From Ficedula albicollis (lineage: Eukaryota; Chordata; Aves; Passeriformes; Muscicapidae): a stretch of DNA of 64,000 bases. Positions 1 through 13,259 of the stretch are shown here, in pieces. The stretch covers positions 11,020,803 through 11,084,802 of the forward strand of contig NC_021677.1 of the NCBI RefSeq assembly GCF_000247815.1, read 5' to 3'. The notes below the pieces were generated by a model. It was given only the letters and a program-made list of their open reading frames with translations, searched no databases and was not told the origin of the DNA. Every line of letters begins with the position of its first letter. Positions within the stretch are counted from its first letter, which is position 1. The position numbers were made by a program, and so were the translations under genes.

Positions 1-3000
1 AGGGGAGGCTTGTGATTGATGAGAATGTCTTTAAATGAACACATGGCCTTAAACTGAAGGAAATGTGTTCAGAAATGTACTGCATATAGTTTTGTAACTG
101 AACACCAGTGTTTTACTTTGGGAGGGTATGTGTGTGGCCCTCGGGATGAGTGAGACCATAGATGTAACGTTTTGCTCTAGTTACATGCAGAGCAAAAATG
201 GTGATGTAGACAAAAACTACAGGTGATGCTTTCTAACACTTGCAGGAAAACCCCTGAACTATTCAGTCCAACTTTGTAACATTCTCTGTAGGCTTGCATG
301 TGATCTGGTCTGAGTGCATTTCTCACTAACAATATTTCCCTTCTTTTTTGCCTTGGGGGGGTTTCAAAATAATATAACGGTGCTCACTCAGAAACAAAGG
401 TTCTTTGCAGTACTTTAACTACAATGTTATTCTCATCCTGGTTGTTTACTTCTATTTATTAGTGCTGTATGGAATTAAATACTTGAACCTACATCTGCTT
501 TACTTACTGGATTAACAAAGGCAAAGTGTCACATCATTCCCTCTTGGTCCCTGTAAAGTTTTATTCTGGGAGTGGGAATAGGAAGGGAGGGAGCAGCTTC
601 GAATTCTTATTTTGGCTAGCTGATGATTTTTAAGTTCCAATTTTAATTTTTTAACTGTTGATTATTTTGCCAATATTTCACTTGCATAGATTTATCCTGC
701 TAACTTAAAGTGATGGTATGATTATATAAAACTTGCAGTTCTCAAGTGATTTAAAAATGCTTAAGCAGTGTATATTACCATTTCTCAAGCAATATGTAAA
801 GAGTATAACATTTCTCATTGCAGCTTGATTAGCTAAAAGAAATGTCAGGTACACAAACTGGTGCAGTTCCTGTCAAACAGCTGATCCCAAATAACGTTCA
901 GAGCACCATGGAACAGCAGGCTCTTGCATCGGTGTATATAAAAATGGGGGTTCCGGTGTCTGCCAAGGCAGTGACTGGCCATGGGCAGCCAGCCAGGACT
1001 CACCTTCAGTAGCAGGCTGTGTATTCTCTCAGTAAGGTACAAGAGACCTCCCCCTGTGCTTCCAGCTGTGGTAGTTTGTTGTGTTGTCAGTGGAGCCCCA
1101 TCAAACAAGGCCCTGGTCAGTGAGGAACTGGGGAGCACCTTGGTGTCTTATCCAACTGAAACCAGTGCTGCTCACGAGGTTTAAGCTGATGCCCCTGCAG
1201 TGTCTTGTTGAAAAGGGACTCAGTACATCAGCATGTGCTCCAGTTCCAGGGTTTATTTGTCTGTGTCCTCGTGTTAACTCATGATCATATCGTAGATCTT
1301 TGAGATGTAAGAGAACAGTTCATGAATGTGATAATGTAAAAGGTACTGACTGGTACCTTTTACAGGGTTTATTCATTTTTGTAACAATGTTAATCGACTG
1401 CTTTGTTTCATCACAGTATTACTTGTAAATATATAGTAAATATTATTGATACACCATTTGTCTTTTATTTAAGTCCAGGCTGCACAGTAAATGATATTTT
1501 TTACATAAGTATATAAAGGAATTTATATCAGTTCTGTTTGCAAGTTTATTGTAAGACCATTCAGCTTCAGCAATTCTTCCGTTATTTAGAATTTACTCTA
1601 AAAGTGTATTTTGTCTTTTAAAACTGAACAGTGATTACTTTTATTGCAGCCATTCTAATTTCCAGAGCTCCTCTACCCAGGGGATTTATTCCACAGTAAA
1701 CATGGATGTGAATGGAGTGAATTGAGCCATGTGAGCAAGTGTCCCCTGGACTACTGAGTGTGAAGCTGCTGTAGATTTACAGCCTTTTCTGCAGAGTTAA
1801 CTTTTCATGCATATGAACTCTCATGAGTGTGGCTTTTTTCCAGTGGCTTTTCTCAAAATTTGTCTCAATTCCTGGTTGGTAACAGAAGCTGTTATAAAAT
1901 CCCTCCCATGCTGTGTAAAGCCAATGTTTTGGTGGAACCTTGTCACAAGAAGGAGCTGAACTCTCTTTCAATCTAACGTGACTTGTGCTATCACTTGACA
2001 TTTTCACTGAGTTGTTTTACTATGGAGATGGGATCAGGCTTTGTTACTGAAAACCTGTTGTGTTTCAGCCACAAGACTGGCCTCCCATGACAATAACTAA
2101 CAAGCCTTAAGACCTTAAAAAGGTTCAAAATAGGGTTCTTTACTTTTTGAAAACCTTAGCATTTTTTTAACCCATCCCTTGTGCGTTTATCTTCAGCTGC
2201 CAGCAGCCTGAGGTGCTTTCCTATCCCGTGAGGACTTCTGAGGGTTGTGCAGAGTAAGGCAGGCCTTGTGGAAAGCAAAAAAAGCACTGTGCTGTAGGAT
2301 ACTGTACTAGTCTCTTTCCCTTAGGGAATCCAGCAAGTGATCCAAGAGACAGCCATAAAAAAAAAAAAACAGTGGCTACCATGAAACAAAGCAGGACATC
2401 AGAAAGATGTAGCTTTGTTTTTTAATTGCAAGGGATTTTGAGCTGATAGGTGGCCTGTTTATCTTCTGGAATTTTTTTTGGTGATACCTGCATGACATCA
2501 TTACTAAATGTCTCTTGCCATTTGATAATAAAGCTGTTATATAAAATCTGAAATGCTGTATTTTTTTTAGTATAATGAAGCATGCTGAACTTCCCATTAA
2601 GCCTAATTTTTTATTAACCTGTTTAAAAGGGGTGAGTTCTTAAATGGCATTTTTAGTCATTGATTAAAAAACCTGAGCTGATTACATCTGTAGATGAGAT
2701 TGATTCTACCTTTATTTCAAAATAATTAGGTAAATTTGACTTCCTTTTCTTTCTGAAATTAATTTCTCACAGCAATAATTTTGAAAAGTTTGGTTTGCAC
2801 TGGAAGGCGACTGGGTCTAACTTTTGTCTCTTCAAATGCATCTATTTGCACAAAGTGCCTCTTTTTTGCATTAATCACTTATGGAAGGCCCCTGTGCCAA
2901 AGTTATTTCAGTTTCATTCACCTTCCTTAATATTCTGTCAAGGCCAGTTTATGAAATGCTTTTTCTTCCTTGTATAGAAAACATGCTGCAAGGGTAAGAC

Positions 3001-3583
3001 AGAAGAGGTAAAAGTCAAAAATGAGAAGCTTTTGTTAGTGAATGATGCTGTTATGCAAAGTCAAAACACGTTTGTGTTTTTAGGCAGCTGAAGATTTTTG
3101 TGTGTTTCTGAGAATTTTCATCATGTGTAGTTTCCTTCTGTCATAGGGTGGGATTTGGGAACCCTGTGGTTTAGTATGGCAGTGCTAAGAGAGAAATGGA
3201 AAAGGATTTTGACAGGAAACCAGGATTCAGAGCAACTTTCTCAAATTCCCATCAAAGAGAAGGGAATACTCCGAGTATTTTTATGACCAATTGATGTCTC
3301 GCAATGACAGACATTTATAACTCTCAGCTGCTGACTTTATAGCTCCAGGTCTCCCAAACTGAAAGAAGTTGCAGCCTTTTAGTACTGGCAATTAATATAA
3401 ATAATGGCATAATGTATTTACAAACATACCAAAACTCCCCCTCCAATTCTTAAAAATGTTCCACCTAGTGTGATAATTCCCATTTCCTTGTTTTATAGTA
3501 TACAAGGAAGAATTTGGGTCTGGATTACAAGAGCTCAATCAGTGACTGTGTATATGTGAGAAGCCTCATAACAGCTCCTTTCT
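1..3583. other. Presumed intergenic DNA upstream of DENND5A, no exon recognised
   Basis: This AT-rich stretch has only short ORFs (under 100 codons) with no recognisable protein. In mammals the gene upstream of DENND5A on the same strand is TMEM41B, so this could include its 3' UTR or downstream flank. I looked for the conserved C-terminal TMEM41B coding exon and did not find it. An AATAAA occurs near 2525, but nothing ties it to a transcript. The TMEM41B link is inferred from synteny only. Confidence 0.4.
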
Positions 3584-3687
3584 GTCTTCCAAACAGAGAA
3601 TTCTGCTCCTGTGCAGCTGTGGAACTTCAGTGGAGATAGTCTTCCAAACAGAGAACTCTGCTCCTGTGCAGCTGTGGAACTTCAGTG
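3584..3687. repeat. 55-bp tandem duplication (2 copies)
   Basis: A 55-bp unit beginning GTCTTCCAAACAGAGAA is present at 3584 and again at 3639, with one visible difference (GAATTC against GAACTC). The second copy ends where the 2,249-bp duplicated block begins, so the two events are adjacent. Confidence 0.9.
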
Positions 3688-4004
3688 GTCTCCTCATAGC
3701 CTTAAAAGGCCCTGGTAGGCCATCAAGAGGGCTGGGAATGCTTCAGTGGGAAATAGCTTTTAAAATTCTGCCTCAGAATTGAAATCTAATGTTACACTCA
3801 TAACTCTTGATTTTTCTTTTATAACCTAGCCCTGAGGAGTTCTATCTAAAACCTGGAATTTGCAGTGTTTACTGTACTTGGAAGAATTCCATGTCATGAA
3901 GGAGTATGCTGAGCAGATCACTAAATCATTCTATGTTTGACTCTTCTGTGTTAAACTGATTTCTCATGAATGTGAGAATTATAAACTCCCAGTCAACTCT
4001 GAGG

Positions 4005-4800
4005 TTGTGCAAGATTTGCTTCTTCAGCTGGATCCCTCTGTGGGGCCTGATGGGATTCATCCAAGAGTACTCAAAGCGCTGGCTGGTGTCAGTTATCACG
4101 AGACCTCCCTCAATGATTTCTGAATCTTGGATGTCTGGAGAGGTCCCAGTCTACTGGAAGCTGGTAAATACTGTCCCAGTTTTCAGAGGGATGAGCATGC
4201 AAACTCCAGGCCTGTCAGTCTCGCTTCCATGCCCAATAAAATGGAGAAGATTCAGTGAAGCTTTTGACACGGTCTCTCACAGTCTCTCTCTAGACAAAAT
4301 GCCCAGCACTCAGCTGGGTAAACACACCATGTGACAGGTGAGTGACTGGCTCAGGGTCAGGCACAAAGGGCTGTAGTGAACGGGGTGACATCACTAGGGG
4401 GTCCTGGCACTAATGGGGCTCTGCAGGGTTCCATCCTCAGCCCCATTCTCTTAACATCTTCATTAATGACCTGGATGCAGGACTGGAAGGAACACTAAGG
4501 ACTGGAAAGAGCCCTGAGTAAGTTTGCTGACTGTACTAAACTGGGAGGAGCTGTAGATTCCCTGGAGGGCAGGGAATCTGCTCTGCAGGGAGACCATGAC
4601 AAGGGCTGGGCAATCACCAAGAATATAAAGTTTAATAAAGACAAGTGCTGGATTCTGCAGCTTGGTATGGAGCAGCCCTGGATGTATGGGAATGAGATGC
4701 TGGAGGGCAGTAGTATTGAACAGGGGGTCGTAGTTGTTGGTAAATTGAGCATCAGTCCATAGTGTGGGCTCCTGGAGCTGGGGAGAAGAGGGACAGTGCT
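4005..4800 (+). mobile_element. CR1-like LINE relic, reverse-transcriptase fragment (copy 1)
   Basis: Read on the + strand across frameshifts and stops, this shows successive remnants of a CR1 non-LTR retrotransposon ORF2. They include a VGPDGIHPRVLKAL-like block near 4040, a GEVPVYWK-like block near 4137, a KFADCTKLGG-like block near 4520 that corresponds to the FADD-type catalytic region, and a following block near 4620. The catalytic FADD reads as FADC here, and several stops interrupt the frame, so it is dead. CR1 is the dominant LINE of birds. Confidence 0.75.
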
Positions 4801-6253
4801 GCATGGGAGTTTAGGATATGTTCCACATCCCAAAGTGTCAGTTCTGCTCTGAGCTGTGCCCTGATGTGTGAGGATCTGTGTGTTAGGTGACCCGGTGTGC
4901 AGGTTCTATTCCACAAGTCTGTTGTGTAGATCTCACACCAAATACATGGTCAATAAGTTGCAGCCAGATTCAAGTGTCTGACTTTGCAGCCTGGAGAGGA
5001 TTGCTTTAACGGTAAGAGTCGCTGACTGGATTTTTGTTTTCTCAAAGAATCCAGGGTAAATATCTTAATCAGAGTCATTAGAAGACACCACATATGATCA
5101 GTACCCTGACAACTGGAGCAATTTGTTTGTGCTTTGAGCTGTTACTTTTCAAAGCTTAGCTCATCTTGGGAAACAGCTGCCCAGAAAAAAAGAGAAATGC
5201 CCCATTTCAGACTCTTAAATTCTCTGAGCAATGTTGAATGGAACTGTAATTTGCTGTTGTGTTTTCCTATTGCTTAATAGGAAAGGAGTTAATAAACTCT
5301 TCCAGTAATCATGACTGGGGTTGCTGGCAAAGTAAATCTGAATAAGGTAGTATGAGGAATACTCAAGATATCTTTGCATCAAGTTCTGTTCTCCACTATT
5401 TAAAAGACTTCGTTCTCTTTGACGTAAGGTTTGAGCTTGAAAATACAAGTCTTTGCCATAGAAAACAGCAGCTGAATCAACATTGAGAGTCTTTGCCAAT
5501 GACAATGAATCTTTTAAATCTCTTCATATTTACTAATAAGTCTTTATAATTCTCTGGCTAAAGAATCCTAGTTTCCACAGAATTCATAATTCCACAGATT
5601 TCCTCAAGATCATAAAGAATACTTTCAAGAATTCTTCACGTTATCTAGAGTGTTGTTGTTTTAAGCAAGGACATCTAAGCCATTTGCAAAGTTTCCTGAC
5701 AGAATTGCTGTATTCTGGCTGTTTCCTGTGATGGGAACATTGGCCAAAGTCACTGACAGACTAAAGCTACTGGTCTTTGAAGTACATGTCACACATGTTC
5801 ATTGTGATCACCAGGCAAGAGTATTTCAGAAATGAAATAATTGGGGAGGAAAATGATACAATGGAAAAGAGAGTCATTGACAAAATGGGAGGAGAAAGGT
5901 TTAACTTTTCATGTACATCTGCTGGAGGCACAGATTGTCTCCTCATAGCCTTAAAAGGCCCTGGTAGGCCATCAAGAGGGCTGGGAATGCTTCAGTGGGA
6001 AATAGCTTTTAAAATTCTGCCTCAGAATTGAAATCTAATGTTACACTCATAACTCTTGATTTTTCTTTTATAACCTAGCCCTGAGGAGTTCTATCTAAAA
6101 CCTGGAATTTGCAGTGTTTACTGTACTTGGAAGAATTCCATGTCATGAAGGAGTATGCTGAGCAGATCACTAAATCATTCTATGTTTGACTCTTCTGTGT
6201 TAAACTGATTTCTCATGAATGTGAGAATTATAAACTCCCAGTCAACTCTGAGG

Positions 6254-7049
6254 TTGTGCAAGATTTGCTTCTTCAGCTGGATCCCTCTGTGGGGCCTGAT
6301 GGGATTCATCCAAGAGTACTCAAAGCGCTGGCTGGTGTCAGTTATCACGAGACCTCCCTCAATGATTTCTGAATCTTGGATGTCTGGAGAGGTCCCAGTC
6401 TACTGGAAGCTGGCAAATACTGTCCCAGTTTTCAGAGGGATGAGCATGCAAACTCCAGGCCTGTCAGTCTCGCTTCCATGCCCAATAAAATGGAGAAGAT
6501 TCAGTGAAGCTTTTGACACGGTCTCTCACAGTCTCTCTCTAGACAAAATGCCCAGCACTCAGCTGGGTAAACACACCATGTGACAGGTGAGTGACTGGCT
6601 CAGGGTCAGGCACAAAGGGCTGTAGTGAACGGGGTGACATCACTAGGGGGTCCTGGCACTAATGGGGCTCTGCAGGGTTCCATCCTCAGCCCCATTCTCT
6701 TAACATCTTCATTAATGACCTGGATGCAGGACTGGAAGGAACACTAAGGACTGGAAAGAGCCCTGAGTAAGTTTGCTGACTGTACTAAACTGGGAGGAGC
6801 TGTAGATTCCCTGGAGGGCAGGGAATCTGCTCTGCAGGGAGACCATGACAAGGGCTGGGCAATCACCAAGAATATAAAGTTTAATAAAGACAAGTGCTGG
6901 ATTCTGCAGCTTGGTATGGAGCAGCCCTGGATGTATGGGAATGAGATGCTGGAGGGCAGTAGTATTGAACAGGGGGTCGTAGTTGTTGGTAAATTGAGCA
7001 TCAGTCCATAGTGTGGGCTCCTGGAGCTGGGGAGAAGAGGGACAGTGCT
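6254..7049 (+). mobile_element. CR1-like LINE relic, reverse-transcriptase fragment (copy 2)
   Basis: This is the same decayed CR1 reverse-transcriptase fragment as at 4005-4800, carried in the second copy of the 2,249-bp duplication. It differs by a Val-to-Ala change in one open stretch. It is a passenger of the duplication and not an independent insertion. Confidence 0.75.
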
Positions 7050-8185
7050 GCATGGGAGTTTAGGATATGTTCCACATCCCAAAGTGTCAGTTCTGCTCTG
7101 AGCTGTGCCCTGATGTGTGAGGATCTGTGTGTTAGGTGACCCGGTGTGCAGGTTCTATTCCACAAGTCTGTTGTGTAGATCTCACACCAAATACATGGTC
7201 AATAAGTTGCAGCCAGATTCAAGTGTCTGACTTTGCAGCCTGGAGAGGATTGCTTTAACGGTAAGAGTCGCTGACTGGATTTTTGTTTTCTCAAAGAATC
7301 CAGGGTAAATATCTTAATCAGAGTCATTAGAAGACACCACATATGATCAGTACCCTGACAACTGGAGCAATTTGTTTGTGCTTTGAGCTGTTACTTTTCA
7401 AAGCTTAGCTCATCTTGGGAAACAGCTGCCCAGAAAAAAAGAGAAATGCCCCATTTCAGACTCTTAAATTCTCTGAGCAATGTTGAATGGAACTGTAATT
7501 TGCTGTTGTGTTTTCCTATTGCTTAATAGGAAAGGAGTTAATAAACTCTTCCAGTAATCATGACTGGGGTTGCTGGCAAAGTAAATCTGAATAAGGTAGT
7601 ATGAGGAATACTCAAGATATCTTTGCATCAAGTTCTGTTCTCCACTATTTAAAAGACTTCGTTCTCTTTGACGTAAGGTTTGAGCTTGAAAATACAAGTC
7701 TTTGCCATAGAAAACAGCAGCTGAATCAACATTGAGAGTCTTTGCCAATGACAATGAATCTTTTAAATCTCTTCATATTTACTAATAAGTCTTTATAATT
7801 CTCTGGCTAAAGAATCCTAGTTTCCACAGAATTCATAATTCCACAGATTTCCTCAAGATCATAAAGAATACTTTCAAGAATTCTTCACGTTATCTAGAGT
7901 GTTGTTGTTTTAAGCAAGGACATCTAAGCCATTTGCAAAGTTTCCTGACAGAATTGCTGTATTCTGGCTGTTTCCTGTGATGGGAACATTGGCCAAAGTC
8001 ACTGACAGACTAAAGCTACTGGTCTTTGAAGTACATGTCACACATGTTCATTGTGATCACCAGGCAAGAGTATTTCAGAAATGAAATAATTGGGGAGGAA
8101 AATGATACAATGGAAAAGAGAGTCATTGACAAAATGGGAGGAGAAAGGTTTAACTTTTCATGTACATCTGCTGGAGGCACAGATT

Positions 8186-9887
8186 TGAGAGGGACTATGC
8201 TGTAAGTTATCTTGGAATGCAAAGAATTTATCTGACAAAATAAGAAAGAGCTTTCCACAGCAAAAATTTGGGTTAACATTTTGTTGGTTCTGGTTCACTC
8301 AGTTCTACCCATCTTGTCCCTTTCTCGAAGCAATTCAAAGCAAATCTGAGTTTCTTAGTCTGAGACTCTCTTTAAAAAAAAAATATTTCTTGTTCCTTAC
8401 CCTGTTGCATAGCAAGGCACATGCGCATTTAAAAAGTGCTGCTCAACAATAAACCTGATAAACCTCTGTTTACTCACTGACCCATCTAAATTCTATTTAC
8501 TGATTGTTTACAAAATACACAGTTACTTCTGGAACAGTTAAGGTGCAAGAACAACTTTTTATTTCCCTGTTTTACTCTCTGACTAAAAGCCCCTGCCAAT
8601 ATCTGCACTGTTTCCCCAGACTTTCTTGCAAGTGTCAGAAGAGACTCGGGCTATGGCATTTGTTGCAAGGGTTAAACTACGATTCAGGCTTACTCAAGAG
8701 GTTCACCACGTGCTGAATACATTGTCCTTTGCCACATTGAAAGCAGATTGAGGAGACAAATGTGCAAAAAATGGCTAGAGAACACAGCAGAGCAAAAGCA
8801 ACGAGATTTAGCTATTTCTGTTCTCTGTTGTGCCTTCCACACACCGCCAGGCAGGCTCAACACAATCTAACTGTGCTTTTTGTAGAGTAAACTTGAGCCC
8901 TTGCCTCTAATATTCCTCCTACCCTTCCATGTTTATTGAAATCTTTCCCTCAAATTAAATAGTGCTTTAAAAATCACCTCTCAGTCAAATCTAAGCAATG
9001 CTCTCCTCCACTGATAACCTGTCCTCTGGCCCACATAGTCTTAATCAAGTGAACACTGATAGCACCAGTGCTATCCCAACAGTTTTTCCTGGTTCCCAGA
9101 AGGATGTCCAGCTGTCCACAACTCACTGAGCACTGTGGCCTAAGAGTTTAGTTGTTGTACTGCAAAAGGCTGTAAACCATTGGCAGTGAAGTCTTCTTAC
9201 ATGTGCTGCTGTTTCTAGTCCCTTACAGGCAGCTTGGTCCGTCTTGGCAATGGAAACTCTAATAGGTGAGGTTTCCTATGCTTGGCAGTGTTTTAAGTTA
9301 GATTGGTGTCTGATCAATTCAGCATTATTGATACAACCTTAACTACTTGATTGGTCCTGGATAATAATCATTAAAGACTGCAAAGTTTTAATTTCTTTTC
9401 TTATAAGCCCTACAAGATACGGAAGGATTCTGGTGTAAATGCTGCAAATAGAGAACTGAGAGAAGAGAGGAAGGGGAGTTGTTTATAGGCCTAATTTTAG
9501 GCTAGCAAGGCCATCCCAGGTGCCTCTATAGCCAGAGGAAAAAAGGACACTCAAGGCAGAGTGTGGGTTCGTGTCACTTGTCCTCAGCAGCTCTGTTTGG
9601 GTCATCCTTCCCCAGGGCTTGTTCTCCTTCCCACATTGACCCAGAGCAGGGAGTGGACTTCACTCTGTGCAAGCCTGTTACCAGAGATGTGTGTGATGTT
9701 AATCCAAATAGGAAAAAGAAAACAACCTTAGAGCCAAACGATCCCTAAAGCATTTCCCTGCACACACAGCTGCTTCACAAAGCTGTGGAGTCACGACAGC
9801 CACCAGGGCTGTGGGGGCGGGAAGGTGAAGGTGCCAGGAGGGTGCAAGCCTAGAGCTGATCCCTGTCCTGAGTGAGCAGCCCCGGCA
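8186..9887. other. Intergenic DNA, nothing recognised
   Basis: I see no exon-like ORF with splice sites and no repeat family I can name here. GC content rises after about 9500, approaching the CpG-island region. Confidence 0.4.
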
Positions 9888-9929
9888 GCGCCTTCCTGGC
9901 CTCTGGCTGCGCCTTCCTGGCCTCTGGCT
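9888..9929. repeat. 21-bp tandem duplication
   Basis: The unit GCGCCTTCCTGGCCTCTGGC plus T occurs twice in direct succession (9888-9908 and 9909-9929) just before the CR1 3' end. Confidence 0.9.
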
Positions 9930-9954
9930 GCATCCCGCCCTAGGCCCTCAGCAC

Positions 9955-10505
9955 AAGACAGACATGGAGCACCTGGAGTGCTCCAGCAGAGCCTACAGAA
10001 TTCATCAAGGGCTGGAGCATCTCTGCCCCGAGGAGCTGAGGGAACGGGGCCTGCACACAACAGGCTGGACTCGATCTCAGAGGTCTTTTCCAACCTGATT
10101 GATTCTGTGGCTCTGTTCAGCCCCGAGAAGAGAGGACTGGCAAGAGACCTCATCAATGTCTGTAAATATGCAAAGTGGAGGTGACAGAGGATGGACCGTG
10201 CTCTGTTCGGTGGTGCCAAGCAAAGGGACAGGAGGCAATGGGAAGAAAGGGAGTTGCACCTGAATGTGAGAAAGAACAACTTTACTGAGCAATGACCGAG
10301 CACTGAACAGACTGCCCAGAGTGTGAGGTCTTCCTCGGCATAGATATTCAAGAACGGTCAGGTTAGAACCCTGTGCCATGTGCTCTGCAATGACCCCGCT
10401 TGAGCAGGGAGCTCGGACCAGGCGACCCTGTGCCATGTGCTCTGCAATGACCCTGCTTGAGCAGGGAGCTCGGACCAGGCGACCCGCCGTAGCCGTTCCA
10501 GCCCG
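9955..10505 (+). mobile_element. CR1 LINE 3' end, with a nested CR1 end
   Basis: The stretch follows the end of a CR1 ORF2 and its 3' UTR. It has a GGGCTGGAGCATCTCTG block near 10010, a LINVCKYAK-like C-terminus near 10150, then the UTR blocks GAGTTGCACCTGAATGTGAG near 10250, CTGCCCAGAGTGTGAG near 10312 and TGACCCTGCTTGAGCAGGGA near 10448. At about 10053-10110 a short second CR1 3' terminus (GGCTGGACTCGATCTCAGAG onward) interrupts the ORF2 end. The element stops about 120 bp before the CRE of the CpG island. It carries stops and is inactive. Confidence 0.8.
10368..10481. repeat. 57-bp tandem duplication inside the CR1 tail
   Basis: A unit beginning ACCCTGTGCCATGTGCTCTG is at 10368 and again at 10425, differing visibly at one base (GACCCCGC against GACCCTGC). 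It lies inside the CR1 3' UTR, so it arose after the insertion. Confidence 0.9.
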
Positions 10506-10627
10506 CCGCGTTTCCTGACTCTGTGCCTGCGGCGGGAGCAGAGCCCTTCCCGCGGCATTCCCGGGTCACGGCCGTCACCGCCCGCCACGGCCGCCCCCTC
10601 CCTCAGCCAGCCCGAGCCACAGCAGCA

Positions 10628-10635
10628 TGACGTCA
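10628..10635. promoter_or_regulatory. CRE palindrome (CREB/ATF site)
   Basis: A full consensus TGACGTCA octamer lies in the CpG island about 50 bp before the G-tract. Full CREs in CpG islands are usually within 200 bp of a transcription start, so a start near here is plausible. Confidence 0.6.
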
Positions 10636-10685
10636 CCCCCGCGCGCAGGGCGCAGGCGCGGCGTTGCGGCGCGCGGCCGGGCCGC

Positions 10686-11387
<702 letters not shown>

Positions 11388-11760
11388 GCCCCGGGCGCTG
11401 CCGTGCCACGGGCGCTGCCGTGCCCCGCCGGGAGCCCCGGGCGCTGCGGGAGTGCGCGGCCGGGCTCGGAGCGGGGTCGGTGCAGGTGCCCGAACTCCCC
11501 GAAAGCCCGGGCAGGCTGGGCGCAGCGCGGGTGGCATCGCCCCGGCTGGGCTGAGCCTCGGCCGCGATGTCCTGCGCTCGCTCCGGAGCCGCGCTGCGTG
11601 TGTCAACTCCAGCCCGGCGTTCGGGACACACCGGCGCTCTTCAGGACGGATTTGGGAGAGACGGCGAGGACCGTTTGCGTGTTCAGTGTTGCCTTTTTTC
11701 TGTAGGATAAGAGTTCTCTTGCTGCGGTATCCGAAAAGAAATCGGATTAGGAAGTGATTG

Positions 11761-13259
11761 TTCTGCTGTTAGGTGAGAATGTTCACACCGAATACTCAAC
11801 TAAGCCGTATCAATCTAGACCACGCCACTGTGTCAGACCAGTGTTTTTAAGGTTAGAAATCAGTTCTGTCTTTTAGCAGCACCTCGTTTCAGCTTTAGTC
11901 TCATTGTACCGGCCTCAGTTAAATCAGAGAGTTTCTTAGCATCTCTAACCGTTCAGAAAGATGAAGGAATGTGGTGGTGAAAACCTGACCTAACATCAGT
12001 ACTGATTTTGTGTATTTGAGCTCTGAACTTGACCAGCAATACATTCTCTTGTCACCAACCTCGGTTTTTTTAAAGTAGTTTGTTTTTATAAGGTGTCATG
12101 GTTTTTTGTTTTTTTTTACATCATTGCATTCAAGCTGTCCCTCACTAAATAAACGCTTGTTCCTCATAGAGTGGAATTCATGTTATTAGAACTGACTTCT
12201 TGCATTGAGCTCTTCTAAACTTTGGCTTTTATGGAAACTCTTTTTTTCATTTCATGACTTCAAACAAAATTTCTCATCTGCCCCTCATGCTGAGCAGTAC
12301 CTTACCCTAAGAGAATTCATGTTTGTTTAATGTTTAAGTGACTGTAGGCTACAGTTTGAGACTACAGCATAACAGTCTGCTCTGTAATGGCACTGCAAAT
12401 TACAGTATCAATTTGATTTAAGAAATCTAAGAGAACAAAATGAAATGCAATTTTATTGAGAGATATGTTAGGGTTTTTAAAATAAATGATAAATGAACCA
12501 GGTTTATAGATCAAAAACAACTAACAAGATGTTAATTTTATTATTAATTTACTATAAACCTATTTGTGTAATGTTGTGTGAGGCACACTCAGGAATACTC
12601 CCTGTTCTTCATAGGCACATGAATAATTCTCCTTACATAATTCAGTTTAAAACCAGCAATGGTTTTACTTTGGGCGAGTAAATAGTAAACTGGAAGGTAT
12701 CAGTGCCTTTAAAAAATATTATGTCAGAGTGTGCAGGTCTGAAAGCTGGAGCATGATGTTCTCTCTGCGTTTGCTTTCCTGGTCAAGGACTGCATCTGTA
12801 GTATGTAACTGGAGTGTGTGATGTATGCTGGTCTCTGCTGTTCCACCGCCGTTCTGGAATGGTGTTACTTGGGACAAGGTGTGGGGCTGGGGGCAGAAGA
12901 GCTTTTGGTATTTGTGGGGGACACAGATTTTTACGTGGGAGACAGATTTGAGAAGAGATTTTGAAAGAAGGTGGGGGGAAATTTCCGATAATGTGACAGC
13001 ATAAGGGCTAGGTAGAATTCGTGTGCGTTTTCTCGAGTTTGTTGTGTTGTTAATAATGCATGACAGTGTGGCTGATAATGCTTTCAAACTGTGTCTTGGG
13101 TTAGAGCCTCCTCCAGCGCCCACTGCTAAAAATGGAGAGCGCCTCTGTTGATTCCAGTGGCTTTTGGATAAAGCTTGGAAACACTTTGTACTTCCTGCAA
13201 GCCTTTCTTGTTTGAATGAAAGGGTCATTGTGCGCTGTTTTTTCCCCCCTCCTCCCTCT
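11761..13259. other. Presumed DENND5A intron 1, AT-rich
   Basis: AT-rich DNA between the two CpG islands. A 189-codon minus-strand ORF starts near 13288 beside the second island and runs left. It shows no domain I recognise and is probably chance, though a divergent transcript from the island cannot be excluded. Confidence 0.4.

Larger units (their letters stand above)
3688..8185. repeat. 2,249-bp tandem duplication (2 copies)
   Basis: Copy 1 is 3688-5936 and copy 2 is 5937-8185, head to tail with a constant offset of 2,249 bases. The copies are nearly identical by eye. One clear substitution is T against C in the CTGGTAAAT/CTGGCAAAT context near 4166 and 6415. Each copy holds the same decayed CR1-like reverse-transcriptase fragment. 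The sharp edges and near-identity fit either a very recent duplication or an assembly duplication in which two haplotypes were placed in series. Confidence 0.95.

Noticed and set aside
1..3583. TMEM41B terminal coding exon
   Set aside because: Expected by mammalian synteny, but no matching transmembrane C-terminal coding segment is visible. Only a UTR or flank could be present, which I cannot show.
3966..7082. Pairs of 112-122 codon ORFs on both strands
   Set aside because: They are frames through the decayed CR1 fragment in the two copies of the 2,249-bp duplication, and the minus-strand ones are shadows of it.
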